Positions 41,901 through 50,169 of a stretch of DNA of 64,000 nt are shown here, piece by piece. A program made the translations under genes and the position numbers. The notes beneath the pieces are model-generated. The model saw nothing but the letters and a program-made list of their open reading frames with translations, did not search any database and had not been told where the DNA came from. Every line of letters starts with the position of its first letter. Positions within the stretch are counted from its first letter, which is position 1. Source of the stretch: an uncultured Flavobacteriales bacterium (GTDB lineage Bacteria > Bacteroidota > Bacteroidia > Flavobacteriales_E > Vicingaceae); assembly GCA_905479915.1 (NCBI GenBank), contig CAJQOH010000021.1, forward strand, positions 1 through 64,000, written 5' to 3'.

Positions 41901-42604
41901 ATACACCAATTGTAACTACTGAAGAAGTTAAGGATGGTGTTTCTACAGATGTAAGAAATATTACTGGAGCCTTTTATACAATACAGGTAGGAGTTTACTC
42001 TAAAGAGGTAACTGCAGGACAATTAAATAATGTTTCACCTATCAATAGTGAAAGAACATCTGGCGGATTAATTCGTTATACTTCTGGAGTTTATAAAACA
42101 TTAGAAGATGCAAATACTGCAAAAGAGAGAATAAGAGGGTTGGGTATTACTGATGCATTTGTAATTGCTTATAATGGAGGAGTAAAAATTAAAGTGGCAG
42201 AAGCAACTGCTCTATTAAATAATGACAATCCAACTAGTGAATCTGTAGAGGAGGAGGTTGAGGTACCAGTTGAGGCGCCAGTTGAGGAAATTCCAATAGA
42301 GAGTGAAGTTGTTCAAAATGATTTGAATTTAGAATTTAAAGTAATGTTGGGAGAATATGTAGAAGATGTACCTGTTGATGAAGCTGGAATATTTTTAAAA
42401 TTATCGGAGAAAGGAATTACGAATTACGAAGAAAACGATAAAACAATTTATATTGTAGGCTCTTTTACCGACTATCAATCTGCATTAGATTTGCAAATTG
42501 AGGTAAAAGAAATGGGGGTTAAAAATCCAAAGACTATAGCTTTTAAAGATGGAGAAGATATTACTATAGAAGAAGCATTGGAACTAATTAAAAACAATAA
42601 ATAA
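35909..42604 (+). CDS. Giant (2231 aa) envelope protein: TPR, PD40, regulatory-like domain, acidic coiled-coil repeats, three C-terminal SPOR-like domains
   Basis: N-terminus resembles the 2527..4785 product; YFSSKGYNSMGGYDIFKS; SPOR-like FKVQVGAFRN, YTIQVGVYSK and FKVMLGEYVE. Confidence 0.8.
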   Translation: MIRKNIHKITLTVVALLFFAVNSRAQYASEDEMKTAANEMFEEANYIGSIKLFSQLLSTYPKDPSYNYKYGACVLFGSRDKEKALKYLKFAVSKSNVDPEAFYFLAKAYHHNYQFAPAIVYYNKYKGKTTAKDHQKYNIDREIKMCENGSQLIKSMTNIGVLSKKEIKATDFFRSYELNGIGGKIIVKPDDFKSKLDIKKNENSVIYLGEKKDMVVYSSYGKTDDNGKDIYRVVRLPSGEWSKPTSIGDEINTEFDEDYPFLHPDGRTLYFSSKGYNSMGGYDIFKSTLDPSTGKWTYPENLDFPINTPDDDILFISDIDNKLAYFGSSRASKQGELTVYRVKVDPEPVGSSVIKGFFVSESNPTMKSATITIKDAEQDRRYGVYKTNNESGEYLLAFPSNGGKFKILVETTSDAPVHAAIIELPELDGFRALKQELRLVGEGDAEKLVVKNLFDETDEFDINDPLVVQNILKERAKLEVNTTEEEVNNSLANSLKAALENQSKPKSSYSDLSDDQLVNKTDEVAANIIDQTATSKEQANKSYEIANTKSAEAKELYNEAKTLSANGDVEKAEAKKLEAAKLINEVVAALAIAKTLDNEAVERESDLEKVKSLQENINTSIDNGNREEAEAKMTELDEIASATYHTESALEKEEELSDDNLAEKEKVYTENNEYLTELTDREYELKETIKKLEEKKETTKKKSEIADIDTRIEALKIDVEDTKFDIDNAKNKTTKIDLSYNKAKSEAAITKDVIASVGEGEVVGTPISEASKLQLENDVVYFENEGMVGIYPTESEISSEEPIVAVESYNLEEHKDEYAIIDDSGEIIDYNTTYSSKIVDADSSTDPVERAEIVMQINESWIKDIGDEIAIREKQLNAETSTSEKTKLEDRIEVLKALKLEKQKEFIENEKLIADNKPILTEETTSPVVSTSSEEDVNIMNTDGTLIDYETKYNSELDALGDEETYATSAKKAEIHGNWANATEQEILIKKMALVEADEADKNEIENEIAVLENTLVEQQEFAGLYEMQAESMKPEGVVEEEPIASTEEAVTTTEEPIVENEEPVARVGSNYEEELEAIGEEDTYESNVKKAAIHNDWAKATEKEIATKKEALSVADEADKNGIENEIAVLENTLVEQQEFAGLYEMQAESMKPEGVVEEELIASTEEAVTTTEEAVVENEEPVARVESNYTEELEAIGDEDTYESNLKKAEIHGNWAKATEKEIATQKEALSVADEADKNGIENEIAVLENTLLEQQEFAGLYEMQAESMKPEGVVEEEPIASTEEVVTTTEEPIVESEEPIANSESILNTELKEEDLTVNNLNDPSDDFSNLKYNNKFNYQSTQSKNSVATIADLKNEARELKEESEVKINTAGNASSEEEKEQLTAEANELLDQSNGKQERIAKVYEGANRSEFYNNQATLSELKSENPNKGSNETIMAELLVEESDNYYDQAKRKREQAADMPNFTSKTVTLQQAYELEMKAIEKQKMAMNKLSGGSTSEPIVSTTTTEPVSDNENPVATSDEISTEDQTVLLNLSPVEISAIQDSEDFQEYAALKKTKRRLVKEAKVEYVEAAKFEEEAKDQEQLGLSLKAMAEGAATEEDKAKKLSQIEKLNKMIADNKSKSAELKSSAADKETQAKEAGDKSDFILINTDEDVANNYTAIEKAETFDGEFMAKVMARTSTPSPAVDEPLASIEEPIVEEVATEEPIAEEPVIANEEVVVEENPVATSEEPIVEEVATEEPIAEEPVITNEEVVVEESPVATSEEPIVEEVATEEPIAEEPVITNEEVVVEENPVATNEDPIVEEPVVTNEEPKTEEPIVEETATNDQTLENIDVIPEVLSKSIFVINNNKAAYNSSKRIPTTTKLPEGLVFKVQVGAFRNAIPQDHFKGFAPILAEDAGNGITRYTAGLFKTFNTANEAKGSIRSIGYSDAFVVAFYNGKRININEARAMIDSGTETNDSFENTPIVSTETVENTETPTVTEEPVATETNDTPIVTTEEVKDGVSTDVRNITGAFYTIQVGVYSKEVTAGQLNNVSPINSERTSGGLIRYTSGVYKTLEDANTAKERIRGLGITDAFVIAYNGGVKIKVAEATALLNNDNPTSESVEEEVEVPVEAPVEEIPIESEVVQNDLNLEFKVMLGEYVEDVPVDEAGIFLKLSEKGITNYEENDKTIYIVGSFTDYQSALDLQIEVKEMGVKNPKTIAFKDGEDITIEEALELIKNNK
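38759..39829 (+). repeat. Intragenic 357-bp (119-aa) tandem repeats, three copies (approximate bounds)
   Basis: Copy 2 starts at SNYEEELEAIG (tcg 39116), copy 3 at SNYTEELEAIG (tca 39473), exactly 357 bp apart; copy 1 in register and more divergent at its 5' end. Confidence 0.95.
41006..41320 (+). repeat. Intragenic 105-bp (35-aa) tandem repeats, three full copies plus a degenerate partial
   Basis: EEPIVEEVATEEPIAEEPVI[AT]NEEVVVEE[NS]PVAT[SN] starting at 41006, 41111 and 41216; next E[ED]PIVEE at 41321. Confidence 0.96.
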
Positions 42605-42606
42605 TT

Positions 42607-42879
42607 ATGACTGAAACCTCATTAGAAGATGTAGTAGAGTTAAAAGAAGAAGTTGTTAAAGAACATATCTTAGTATTGTTTGATGATAATGTAAATACTT
42701 TTGACCATGTTATTGAAATGTTAGTTAAAGTTTGTGATCATGATGCTATTCAGGCAGAACAATGTGCAACATTAGTACATTATAAAGGGAAATGTTCGGT
42801 TAAAAAAGGTGACTTTAAAGAACTGAAACTTATGGCCGAAATTTTAGGGGATAGTGGTTTAACAGTAGAAGTTAACTAG
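42607..42879 (+). CDS. clpS: ATP-dependent Clp protease adaptor ClpS
   Basis: HILVLFDDNVNTFDHVIEMLVKVCDHDAIQAEQCATLVHYKGKCSVKKG. Confidence 0.93.
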   Translation: MTETSLEDVVELKEEVVKEHILVLFDDNVNTFDHVIEMLVKVCDHDAIQAEQCATLVHYKGKCSVKKGDFKELKLMAEILGDSGLTVEVN

Positions 42880-42951
42880 GCTATTATATAGTATTGACTA
42901 AATGAAATAATCTCTAAAAAATGAGATTAAATTATTACAATTAAGTAATCA

Positions 42952-43761
42952 ATGAAAGTATTTAAAGTAACAGCAACAGTAGTTGTAATAACACTTGTAA
43001 TTATATCTTGTTCAACAGTTCCAATTTCAGGAAGAAAACAAATTAGTTTGTTACCAGAAAGTCAAATGATGAGTATGAGTTTAACACAATACCAGGCTTT
43101 TTTAAATGAAAATAAAGTTGTTCCTGATAATATGGCACAGGCTAAGATGGTTAAAAGAGTAGGACAACGTATTGCGCATGCTGTTGAAAAATACATGAAA
43201 GATAACCATATGTCTAGTAGGATAAAAGGATATAAATGGGAGTTCAATTTAGTAGATGAAAATACGGTTAATGCTTGGTGTATGCCAGGAGGTAAAGTAG
43301 TGGTTTATACAGGAATACTGCCTGTTACAAAAACTGAAGAAGGTTTAGCGGTAGTTATGGGACATGAAATAGCTCATGCAATTGCTCGTCATGGAAATGA
43401 AAGAATGAGCCAAGGGATGGTTGCTCAAGGAATTACTACAGGTTTGGCTGTAGCAATGAGAGATAAGCCTCAAGCTACACAAGCAATATTTTTGGGTGCT
43501 GTTGGTTTAGGAAGTAATGTTGGTATGTTGGCTTTTGGTAGAAATCAAGAGAGTGAGGCGGATAAATTAGGAATGGTATTTATGGCTATGGCAGGATATC
43601 AACCTTCAGAAGCAATTCCTTTTTGGGAAAGAATGAAAGCTGTTGGAGGAGGAGGTGGAACTCCTGAATTTTTAAGAACCCATCCGAGTGAAAATATTAG
43701 AATTGAAAGAATAAAGGAATGGTTACCCAATGCTGAATCTTATTACCAGAAAGCGAATTAA
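42952..43761 (+). CDS. M48 family metallopeptidase, lipoprotein
   Basis: Lipobox ISCSTVPISGRKQISLL; VVMGHEIAHAIARHGNERMSQ; ESEADKLGMVFMAMAGYQP. Confidence 0.94.
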   Translation: MKVFKVTATVVVITLVIISCSTVPISGRKQISLLPESQMMSMSLTQYQAFLNENKVVPDNMAQAKMVKRVGQRIAHAVEKYMKDNHMSSRIKGYKWEFNLVDENTVNAWCMPGGKVVVYTGILPVTKTEEGLAVVMGHEIAHAIARHGNERMSQGMVAQGITTGLAVAMRDKPQATQAIFLGAVGLGSNVGMLAFGRNQESEADKLGMVFMAMAGYQPSEAIPFWERMKAVGGGGGTPEFLRTHPSENIRIERIKEWLPNAESYYQKAN

Positions 43762-43773
43762 TAAATAGGCATT

Positions 43774-44241
43774 ATGAAACGACTAATAACATTAATTGCA
43801 GTATCAGTAAGTTTAATCGCTTGTCAACCGGAAGGAAGGGTGTATGTAGAACACCAAGAGCTATCAGCAGAGTTAGAGTGGCTAAAGAGTGATGTTAAAA
43901 CTTTTAAGGTGCCAGTAGAGGATAATGCCGTAAATTATAACTTAAGTCTCTCATTTAGATATGCAACAGGTTATCAATATGAAACAGCAAATGTTAAAGT
44001 AACCGAAACATCTCCAAGTGGAGTTGAAACGGTTAATGAATATGAACTTACAGTAAGAACTCCAGAAGGTGATTACCTAGGTGAAGCTGGTTTAGATATA
44101 TGGGATAGTGAACATTTAGTAGAAGCCAATAAGCAATATGCTGAATCAGGAACATATACCTATGTTATTGAGCAAAACACGCCAGTAGATCCATTAAACT
44201 TTGCAATGGAAATAGGAGTTATTTTAGATAAGGCTAAATAG
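43774..44241 (+). CDS. GldH-like gliding motility lipoprotein (tentative)
   Basis: Lipobox LIACQ; size and YNLSLSFRYATGYQYETANVKVTETSPSG...LTVRTPEGDYLGEAGLDIWDSEHLV resembling GldH layout. Confidence 0.5.
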   Translation: MKRLITLIAVSVSLIACQPEGRVYVEHQELSAELEWLKSDVKTFKVPVEDNAVNYNLSLSFRYATGYQYETANVKVTETSPSGVETVNEYELTVRTPEGDYLGEAGLDIWDSEHLVEANKQYAESGTYTYVIEQNTPVDPLNFAMEIGVILDKAK

Positions 44242-45784
44242 AAGCAATCGCTTCAGCACACTTTTGTCCATCAATAGCTGCAGAAACAATTCCTCCAGCA
44301 TAACCAGCACCTTCACCACAAGGAAATAAACCTTTAATGTCTGGGTGTTGAAATGTAGCTCTATCTCTAGGAATCTTAACTGGGCTAGAAGTTCTACTCT
44401 CTACACCAACAACAATAGCATCAGGATGAAGATAACCTTTCATTTTGTGACTAAACATTGTAAACCCTTCTTGTAGCCTTTTGGTGATAGCTTTTGGTAA
44501 AATATCATGTACAGGAGCGCTTATAACCCCAGGAGTGTAAGAACAATCAGGAAGACTAGTAGAAACTCTTCCTTTTATAAAATCGGATAAACGTTGTGCA
44601 GGAGCATGTTGTCCTTCTTTATTTTTATTTCCAGCAATATCGTAAGCCTTTTTTTCAATTGATTTTTGAAATTCTAATCCAGCTAATGCACCATATTCTT
44701 TAAAAGGTTCTAAATCTTCTTCTTCAACAGTAACAACAATTCCAGAGTTCGCATAAGGGTTGTTTCGTTTAGAAGGTGACCAACCATTGGTAACGATTTC
44801 TCCGGGAGCAGTAGCACAAGGAGCAATTATTCCTCCAGGACACATGCAAAAAGAGAATACACCACGTTGTTTAACCTGTTGTACTAATTTGTATGATGCA
44901 GGAGGTAAGAATTCACTCTTTGCTTTAGAGTGATATTGAATAGTATCAATTAAGTTTTGCGGATGCTCTACTCGTACTCCTAGAGCAAAAGGTTTATTTT
45001 CTATTGCAATTTCCTTATCATTTAACAAGTAAAAGATGTCTCTTGCAGAATGCCCTGTAGCTAAAATAACGTTGTTAGAAAGGATTTCTTCTCCATTATG
45101 AGTAACAACTCCTTCTATTTGGTTATCGTTTATTATTATGTCTGTAAGCTTTGTGTCGAACAGAAGTTCACCACCATATTTCAATATGGTTTCTCTCATC
45201 TCTGTTACTACCTTAGGTAATTTGTTGGTTCCAATATGCGGGTGAGCGTCTACCATTATGTCTTCAGAAGCTCCGTGCTGAACTAAAGTTGCCAAAACAG
45301 CGTTTACGTCACCTCTCTTTTTAGAACGCGTATAGAGCTTCCCATCTGAATAAGTTCCAGCACCACCTTCACCAAAACAGTAATTGGATTCAGGATTGAC
45401 AAGGTGTTCTTTATTAATAGCAGCTAAATCGCGTCTTCTACTTCTAACGTCTTTTCCTCTTTCAAGAATGATGGGTTTTATGCCCAATTCAATTAATTTA
45501 AGAGCGGCAAACATACCGGCTGGCCCAAATCCTACAACAATTGCTGGGGTTGCATTAGAAACATCCTGGTATTTATTTTCTATAGCTGTTTTTGGAATAG
45601 TTTCTCCATTAAAATAGACCTCAATCTTAAGATTTATGGTGACAGGTTTTCTACGCGCATCAATTGATCGTTTAAGAATCTTAAATTCAAAATTAGAAGT
45701 GTCGAATTCTTCTATTAATAATTCTTTAAGAAGTTCATTGTTTGCAGCTGTTTTTGGTAGAACAGAAAGTTGAATGGTTTCCAT
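44234..45784 (-). CDS. FAD-dependent dehydrogenase-like protein (uncharacterised FAD-utilising family)
   Basis: IVVGFGPAGMFAALKLIELGIKPIILERGKDVRSRRRD, YCFGEGGAGTYSDGKLYTRSKKRG, FPCGEGAGYAGGIVSAAIDG. Confidence 0.9.
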   Translation of the reverse strand: METIQLSVLPKTAANNELLKELLIEEFDTSNFEFKILKRSIDARRKPVTINLKIEVYFNGETIPKTAIENKYQDVSNATPAIVVGFGPAGMFAALKLIELGIKPIILERGKDVRSRRRDLAAINKEHLVNPESNYCFGEGGAGTYSDGKLYTRSKKRGDVNAVLATLVQHGASEDIMVDAHPHIGTNKLPKVVTEMRETILKYGGELLFDTKLTDIIINDNQIEGVVTHNGEEILSNNVILATGHSARDIFYLLNDKEIAIENKPFALGVRVEHPQNLIDTIQYHSKAKSEFLPPASYKLVQQVKQRGVFSFCMCPGGIIAPCATAPGEIVTNGWSPSKRNNPYANSGIVVTVEEEDLEPFKEYGALAGLEFQKSIEKKAYDIAGNKNKEGQHAPAQRLSDFIKGRVSTSLPDCSYTPGVISAPVHDILPKAITKRLQEGFTMFSHKMKGYLHPDAIVVGVESRTSSPVKIPRDRATFQHPDIKGLFPCGEGAGYAGGIVSAAIDGQKCAEAIASI

Positions 45785-45806
45785 AAAAGGTTTGTGATTT
45801 CAATTA

Positions 45807-46535
45807 CTATCCTTCAAAGGTAAGCGAAAGGAGGAACATTTTAGAGTTGATTTTATCGACAGGATTACTGAACTCAGTATTGTCATTATAAAGTAAGTTC
45901 TTCAATCCGTAAGACATTTTTAATTCAATACCAAATTTAAAATATTCGAGATAGAAATCAGTTCCGAAACCAACTTCAGCCATATAATCATGTTTTTGAA
46001 TGGCAAGAATAATGTCGTTAGGATCATTAGATAGATTATCATTTCCGGCATTCGAAGCTAAATCTAGGCTGTATGCCGCTCCTGCTAAAATGTAAGCACT
46101 AAAATTATTAACCCTAACAGATTTGTACTTAATACTTAGTGGGAGATTAATTAGCGTAGACTCTATGACTTTAGTGTATTGCTTAGGGCCTTCTATGGTT
46201 TCAAAAGTATAGATTAAATTTCTCGAGGCAAAAGCAAGGTTAGGAGTAAATCGTAAACTAAAATAGGTGTTTAAGTGCATAGATGATATTATCCCTAAGT
46301 TAAACCCTGTACTTGATTTAGGATCTAAAACAAAAAGTGAATCAGCACCAGTATTAAGAGCAGTAGGTGGGTGACGTTGAACGTAAAAATCTGCAGAATT
46401 AATTCCTAATAGAAATCCAAAGTGCATAAAACGATGGTCAAACTTTGGTAAATTCTGGGTTGTTGCTTTTTGACTGTAAACGTTTGTAAACAGTGTGACA
46501 GAAAGAATTAATATGACTATTTTATGTTTATGCAT
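45807..46535 (-). CDS. porT: PorT-family outer membrane beta-barrel protein (T9SS/gliding)
   Basis: HFGFLLGINSADFYV...GFNLGIISSMHLNTYFSLRFTPNLAFASRNLIYTF; directly downstream of ubiE. Confidence 0.75.
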   Translation of the reverse strand: MHKHKIVILILSVTLFTNVYSQKATTQNLPKFDHRFMHFGFLLGINSADFYVQRHPPTALNTGADSLFVLDPKSSTGFNLGIISSMHLNTYFSLRFTPNLAFASRNLIYTFETIEGPKQYTKVIESTLINLPLSIKYKSVRVNNFSAYILAGAAYSLDLASNAGNDNLSNDPNDIILAIQKHDYMAEVGFGTDFYLEYFKFGIELKMSYGLKNLLYNDNTEFSNPVDKINSKMFLLSLTFEG

Positions 46536-46571
46536 TACCTTTTCAGGACTATTAACGGCTAATTTTTAGTT

Positions 46572-47282
46572 TTATTTGTTTGCCTTGTAAATTGATGCAA
46601 TTCCAAACATTAATCTTATTGAAGTAGGGTTTTTATAACCAACTTTTGTTAAGATATTGGTAAACTCTTCTCCGTCAGGAAAAGCATTTACAGATTCCGG
46701 TAAATAGGTGTAGGCACTACTATCTTTAGATACTAGCTTACCAATACCTGGAAGAACTTTATTAAAATAGAATTTGATTAAAGGAGACTTTGGCTTAGAA
46801 CATTCTAAAATAACAGCTGTTCCGTTTGGTTTTAAAACACGTAACATTTCTGATAAACCTTTTTCTAGGTTTTCAAAATTTCTAACCCCAAACCCAACAG
46901 TATAGGCATCAAAGGTATTGTCTTCAAACTCTAAATTTTCAGAATCACCTAGCTTTAGTTCTACAACATTTTGTAATCCCTTATTTTTAATCTTTTCCTT
47001 CCCAACATTTAGCATGCCTTCAGAGATATCAATTCCAGTAACTTTGGTAGGTTTTAAGCTCAATGCTTCTATTGCAAAATCTCCAGTTCCTGTAGCAATA
47101 TCTAAGATTTGTTTCGGTTGGCTTGGTTTTAATAAACGTATCGCTTTTTTTCGCCAAAGAATATCTATCCCTAGAGATAGAAAATGATTTAAAAAATCAT
47201 ACTTCTTAGAAATGTTATTAAACATTGTAGCAACCTGTTCTTTTTTGCTTTCTGTTTTTTCTTTGTATGGGATTACAGCCAT
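46572..47282 (-). CDS. ubiE/menG: Demethylmenaquinone methyltransferase
   Basis: [76 protein letters not shown]. Confidence 0.96.
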   Translation of the reverse strand: MAVIPYKEKTESKKEQVATMFNNISKKYDFLNHFLSLGIDILWRKKAIRLLKPSQPKQILDIATGTGDFAIEALSLKPTKVTGIDISEGMLNVGKEKIKNKGLQNVVELKLGDSENLEFEDNTFDAYTVGFGVRNFENLEKGLSEMLRVLKPNGTAVILECSKPKSPLIKFYFNKVLPGIGKLVSKDSSAYTYLPESVNAFPDGEEFTNILTKVGYKNPTSIRLMFGIASIYKANK

Positions 47283-47289
47283 CTTAGAA

Positions 47290-48288
47290 TTAAATTAAAT
47301 TAGCTATTGATTCTGATAATAATAGGTCTTTATCTATTGGTACAACACCTATACTTTCACATACCAAACCACCAGCAAGATTTGCTATTTCTGCAATCAT
47401 ACTAATTGGTTGATTTAATGCTAGACATAATGATGCAACACTAATTACAGTATCTCCAGCCCCAGAAACATCAGCAATACTTCTAACGTGAGCAGGGATT
47501 TGATTTTTACTAGAATTATCTTTTATAAAGACACCATGCTCAGAAAGTGTAATAAAGTTTATTTTATTACGCTGAGAAGCGTTTAATTGATCTATTGCAG
47601 CTTCAACTTCATTAGCATTAGCAGGGTCAATATCTATGTTTAAACCTTCTTTTAGTTCTTTAAGGTTAGGTTTGAATAGGGTAGCGTTTTTATAATGCGT
47701 AAAGTTTCTTTTTTTAGGGTCAACAGTAGTGGGTATGTTTTTATCGTTGCACAGTTTTGTGATTTGTTCAATCAATTCTGCAGTAATAATCCCTTTGTCA
47801 TAATCTTGAAAAATAACAACATCAATATTTTCAGTATCAATGATTGAATGAATGGCTTTTGTAAGGTCTTTATTTTCTGAGTTAGAAAGAGGAATATCAA
47901 CTTCCGAATCAACACGAAGAACTTGATGTTTGTTACCAATGACTCTTGTCTTAACTGTTGTAATACGCTCGTTACTGTTTATGATTCCTTTATTGCTTAA
48001 TTGTTCAGAGCTTAAAAGGTCATTAAATTTCTCTGAAGCACTATCTTGTCCAATTACAGAACATAATATTGGATTAGCACCTAAAGCTTTTATGTTTAAA
48101 GCAACATTTGCAGCACCACCTAGTCGATTATCTTTTTGATTTACAGAAACTATAGGAACAGGTGCTTCAGGAGAGATTCGATTGACATCTCCATAGTAAT
48201 AAGAGTCAATCATAACATCTCCAATAATCAACACATTTAAGTTGTTGAAGCTTTTAAAGAGGTTAACTATTTCGTTTTTGTTCATCAT
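47290..48288 (-). CDS. PfkB carbohydrate kinase, heptose-7-phosphate kinase-like (HldE/RfaE domain I)
   Basis: [65 protein letters not shown]. Confidence 0.88.
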   Translation of the reverse strand: MMNKNEIVNLFKSFNNLNVLIIGDVMIDSYYYGDVNRISPEAPVPIVSVNQKDNRLGGAANVALNIKALGANPILCSVIGQDSASEKFNDLLSSEQLSNKGIINSNERITTVKTRVIGNKHQVLRVDSEVDIPLSNSENKDLTKAIHSIIDTENIDVVIFQDYDKGIITAELIEQITKLCNDKNIPTTVDPKKRNFTHYKNATLFKPNLKELKEGLNIDIDPANANEVEAAIDQLNASQRNKINFITLSEHGVFIKDNSSKNQIPAHVRSIADVSGAGDTVISVASLCLALNQPISMIAEIANLAGGLVCESIGVVPIDKDLLLSESIANLI

Positions 48289-48290
48289 TA

Positions 48291-49493
48291 TTAATTTAAT
48301 AACGCTAACGTTTCTTTAATTCTTTTAATTGCTTCAGTTAAAACCTCTTCTGAAGTAGCGTAAGATAATCTAATGCAGTTTGGATCTCCAAAAGCTTCTC
48401 CAGTAACTAAAGCTACCAATCCTTTATTTAAAAGGAACATGGTTAAATCTGTTGCGTTATTTATTGTTGTTTCTTCGTAAGATTTTCCAAAATAGCTAGT
48501 TACATCAGGAAAAACATAAAAAGCACCTTTTGGGTAATTTAGTTTTAACCCTGGAATTTCGTTCATTAAAGAAAGTACCAATTCTCTTCTTTTTTCAAAA
48601 GATATTCTCATCTCTGATGTACATGAGGGATCTGCTTCTAATGCTGCCTGAGCAGCTTTTTGAGCGATACTACAAGTTCCAGAAGTAAATTGTCCTTGCA
48701 TTTTTATACAGGCATCAGCAATCCATTTTGGAGCACCCATATATCCAATTCTCCAACCTGTCATGGCAAAACCTTTAGAAACACCGTTTACAGTAACTAC
48801 TTGGTCTTTAATGAAGTCAAATTGAGCGATACTTTCGTGTTTGCCACTAAAGTTGATGTGCTCATATATTTCATCAGAAACAATTATAATATTAGGGTAT
48901 TCAGCAATTAATTGAGCAATATCATGTAACTCGTCTTTAGTATAAACAGAACCACTAGGATTGCATGGAGTGCTAAACCAAACCATTCTTGTTTTAGGTG
49001 TTATAGCAGCCTTTAATTGAGCTACATTAACTTTAAAGTCTTGATCTATTGTTGTTTTGATGCCAACAGGAGTAGCGCCAGCAATTTTAATTATTTCGTG
49101 ATAGCTTACCCAATAAGGAGCAGGAAGAACAACTTCATCTCCAGGATTTAAAAGACTAATAGAAATATTTGCTAAAGAATGTTTTGCACCTGTAGAAACT
49201 ACAATTTGATCTGGAGTATACTCTAAATCATTGTCTCGCTTAAATTTTTGAGATATAGCCTTTCTTAACTCAGGATATCCCGGAACAGGAGTATAGTGTG
49301 TATAGTTTTCATCAATGGCTTTTTTTGCAGCATCTTTAATAAAAGTCGGTGTATCAAAATCTGGTTCACCAATACTTAAACTAATAATATCTTTTCCTTC
49401 AGCAATTAACTCTCTACTCAATCTAGTCATAGCTAGTGTTTGAGATTCGCTTAGGTTGTTTAAAGTGTTTGAGATTTGATTATTCATAGTCAA
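48291..49493 (-). CDS. PLP-dependent class I aminotransferase (aspartate aminotransferase-like)
   Basis: LSIGEPDFDTPTFI, WFSTPCNPSGSVYTKDEL, VSDEIYEHI, VNGVSKGFAMTGWRIGY. Confidence 0.94.
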   Translation of the reverse strand: MTMNNQISNTLNNLSESQTLAMTRLSRELIAEGKDIISLSIGEPDFDTPTFIKDAAKKAIDENYTHYTPVPGYPELRKAISQKFKRDNDLEYTPDQIVVSTGAKHSLANISISLLNPGDEVVLPAPYWVSYHEIIKIAGATPVGIKTTIDQDFKVNVAQLKAAITPKTRMVWFSTPCNPSGSVYTKDELHDIAQLIAEYPNIIIVSDEIYEHINFSGKHESIAQFDFIKDQVVTVNGVSKGFAMTGWRIGYMGAPKWIADACIKMQGQFTSGTCSIAQKAAQAALEADPSCTSEMRISFEKRRELVLSLMNEIPGLKLNYPKGAFYVFPDVTSYFGKSYEETTINNATDLTMFLLNKGLVALVTGEAFGDPNCIRLSYATSEEVLTEAIKRIKETLALLN

Positions 49494-49602
49494 AATATAT
49501 AAGCAACGAAATTAATAAAATTGTGTCTATTTACGTTCTAAATAATGAATTCGAAAAAGTTGTTTGTTTTTTATAATTTTACCTTCACCTTAAAAAGAGA
49601 TA

Positions 49603-50124
49603 ATGGATACATTTTTAGAGATATTAAAATACATATTACCTTCATTCGTAATGTTTGGAGCGCTTTATTTTGTAATGAACAGATTTTTAGATACTGAACA
49701 TAGAAAGCAGCTGATGGTCTTAAGAAAAGAGAACAATACGGTTACAACCCCGCTTCGTTTGCAAGCATACGAAAGGTTGGTGTTGTTTTTAGAGCGTATT
49801 TCTATGGATAAGTTGGTGCTTAGAGTAAATAAGCCAGGTATGAGTGCAAAATTGCTTAAGGCAGAATTGTTAAGAACGATACAGCAGGAGTTTGATCATA
49901 ACTTAACACAACAATTGTATATTTCTAATACCTCTTGGGATACTGTTAAAAAAGCAAAAGATGAGTATTTAAAGGTTGTTAATTTGGCAGGTTCTCAAAT
50001 GAAACCAGATTCTAATTCTCTTAACTTGGCTCAAAAGATTTTTGAAATTATGACTAAGCTAGAAAAGTCTCCATCACAAATAGCAATTCTTATTCTTAAA
50101 AAAGAAATTAGGCAGTTGTTCTAG
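49603..50124 (+). CDS. Conserved Bacteroidota protein (DUF7935-like), one N-terminal TM
   Basis: TPLRLQAYERLVLFLERISMDKLVLRV; N-terminal TM segment. Confidence 0.65.
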   Translation: MDTFLEILKYILPSFVMFGALYFVMNRFLDTEHRKQLMVLRKENNTVTTPLRLQAYERLVLFLERISMDKLVLRVNKPGMSAKLLKAELLRTIQQEFDHNLTQQLYISNTSWDTVKKAKDEYLKVVNLAGSQMKPDSNSLNLAQKIFEIMTKLEKSPSQIAILILKKEIRQLF

Positions 50125-50169
50125 TGAATCTCTATTTTGGTCAAGCAAAATAGGAAGTTGAACTATCTC

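Noticed and set aside
42908-42929. taatctc/gagatta hairpin between clpS and the M48 peptidase as a terminator
   Set aside because: Only a 7-bp weak stem with no clear T run; insufficient support.
50132-50153. 8-bp perfect hairpin ctattttg-gtcaag-caaaatag downstream of the DUF7935-like gene
   Set aside because: No T tract and low GC; in AT-rich DNA such stems are expected by chance.
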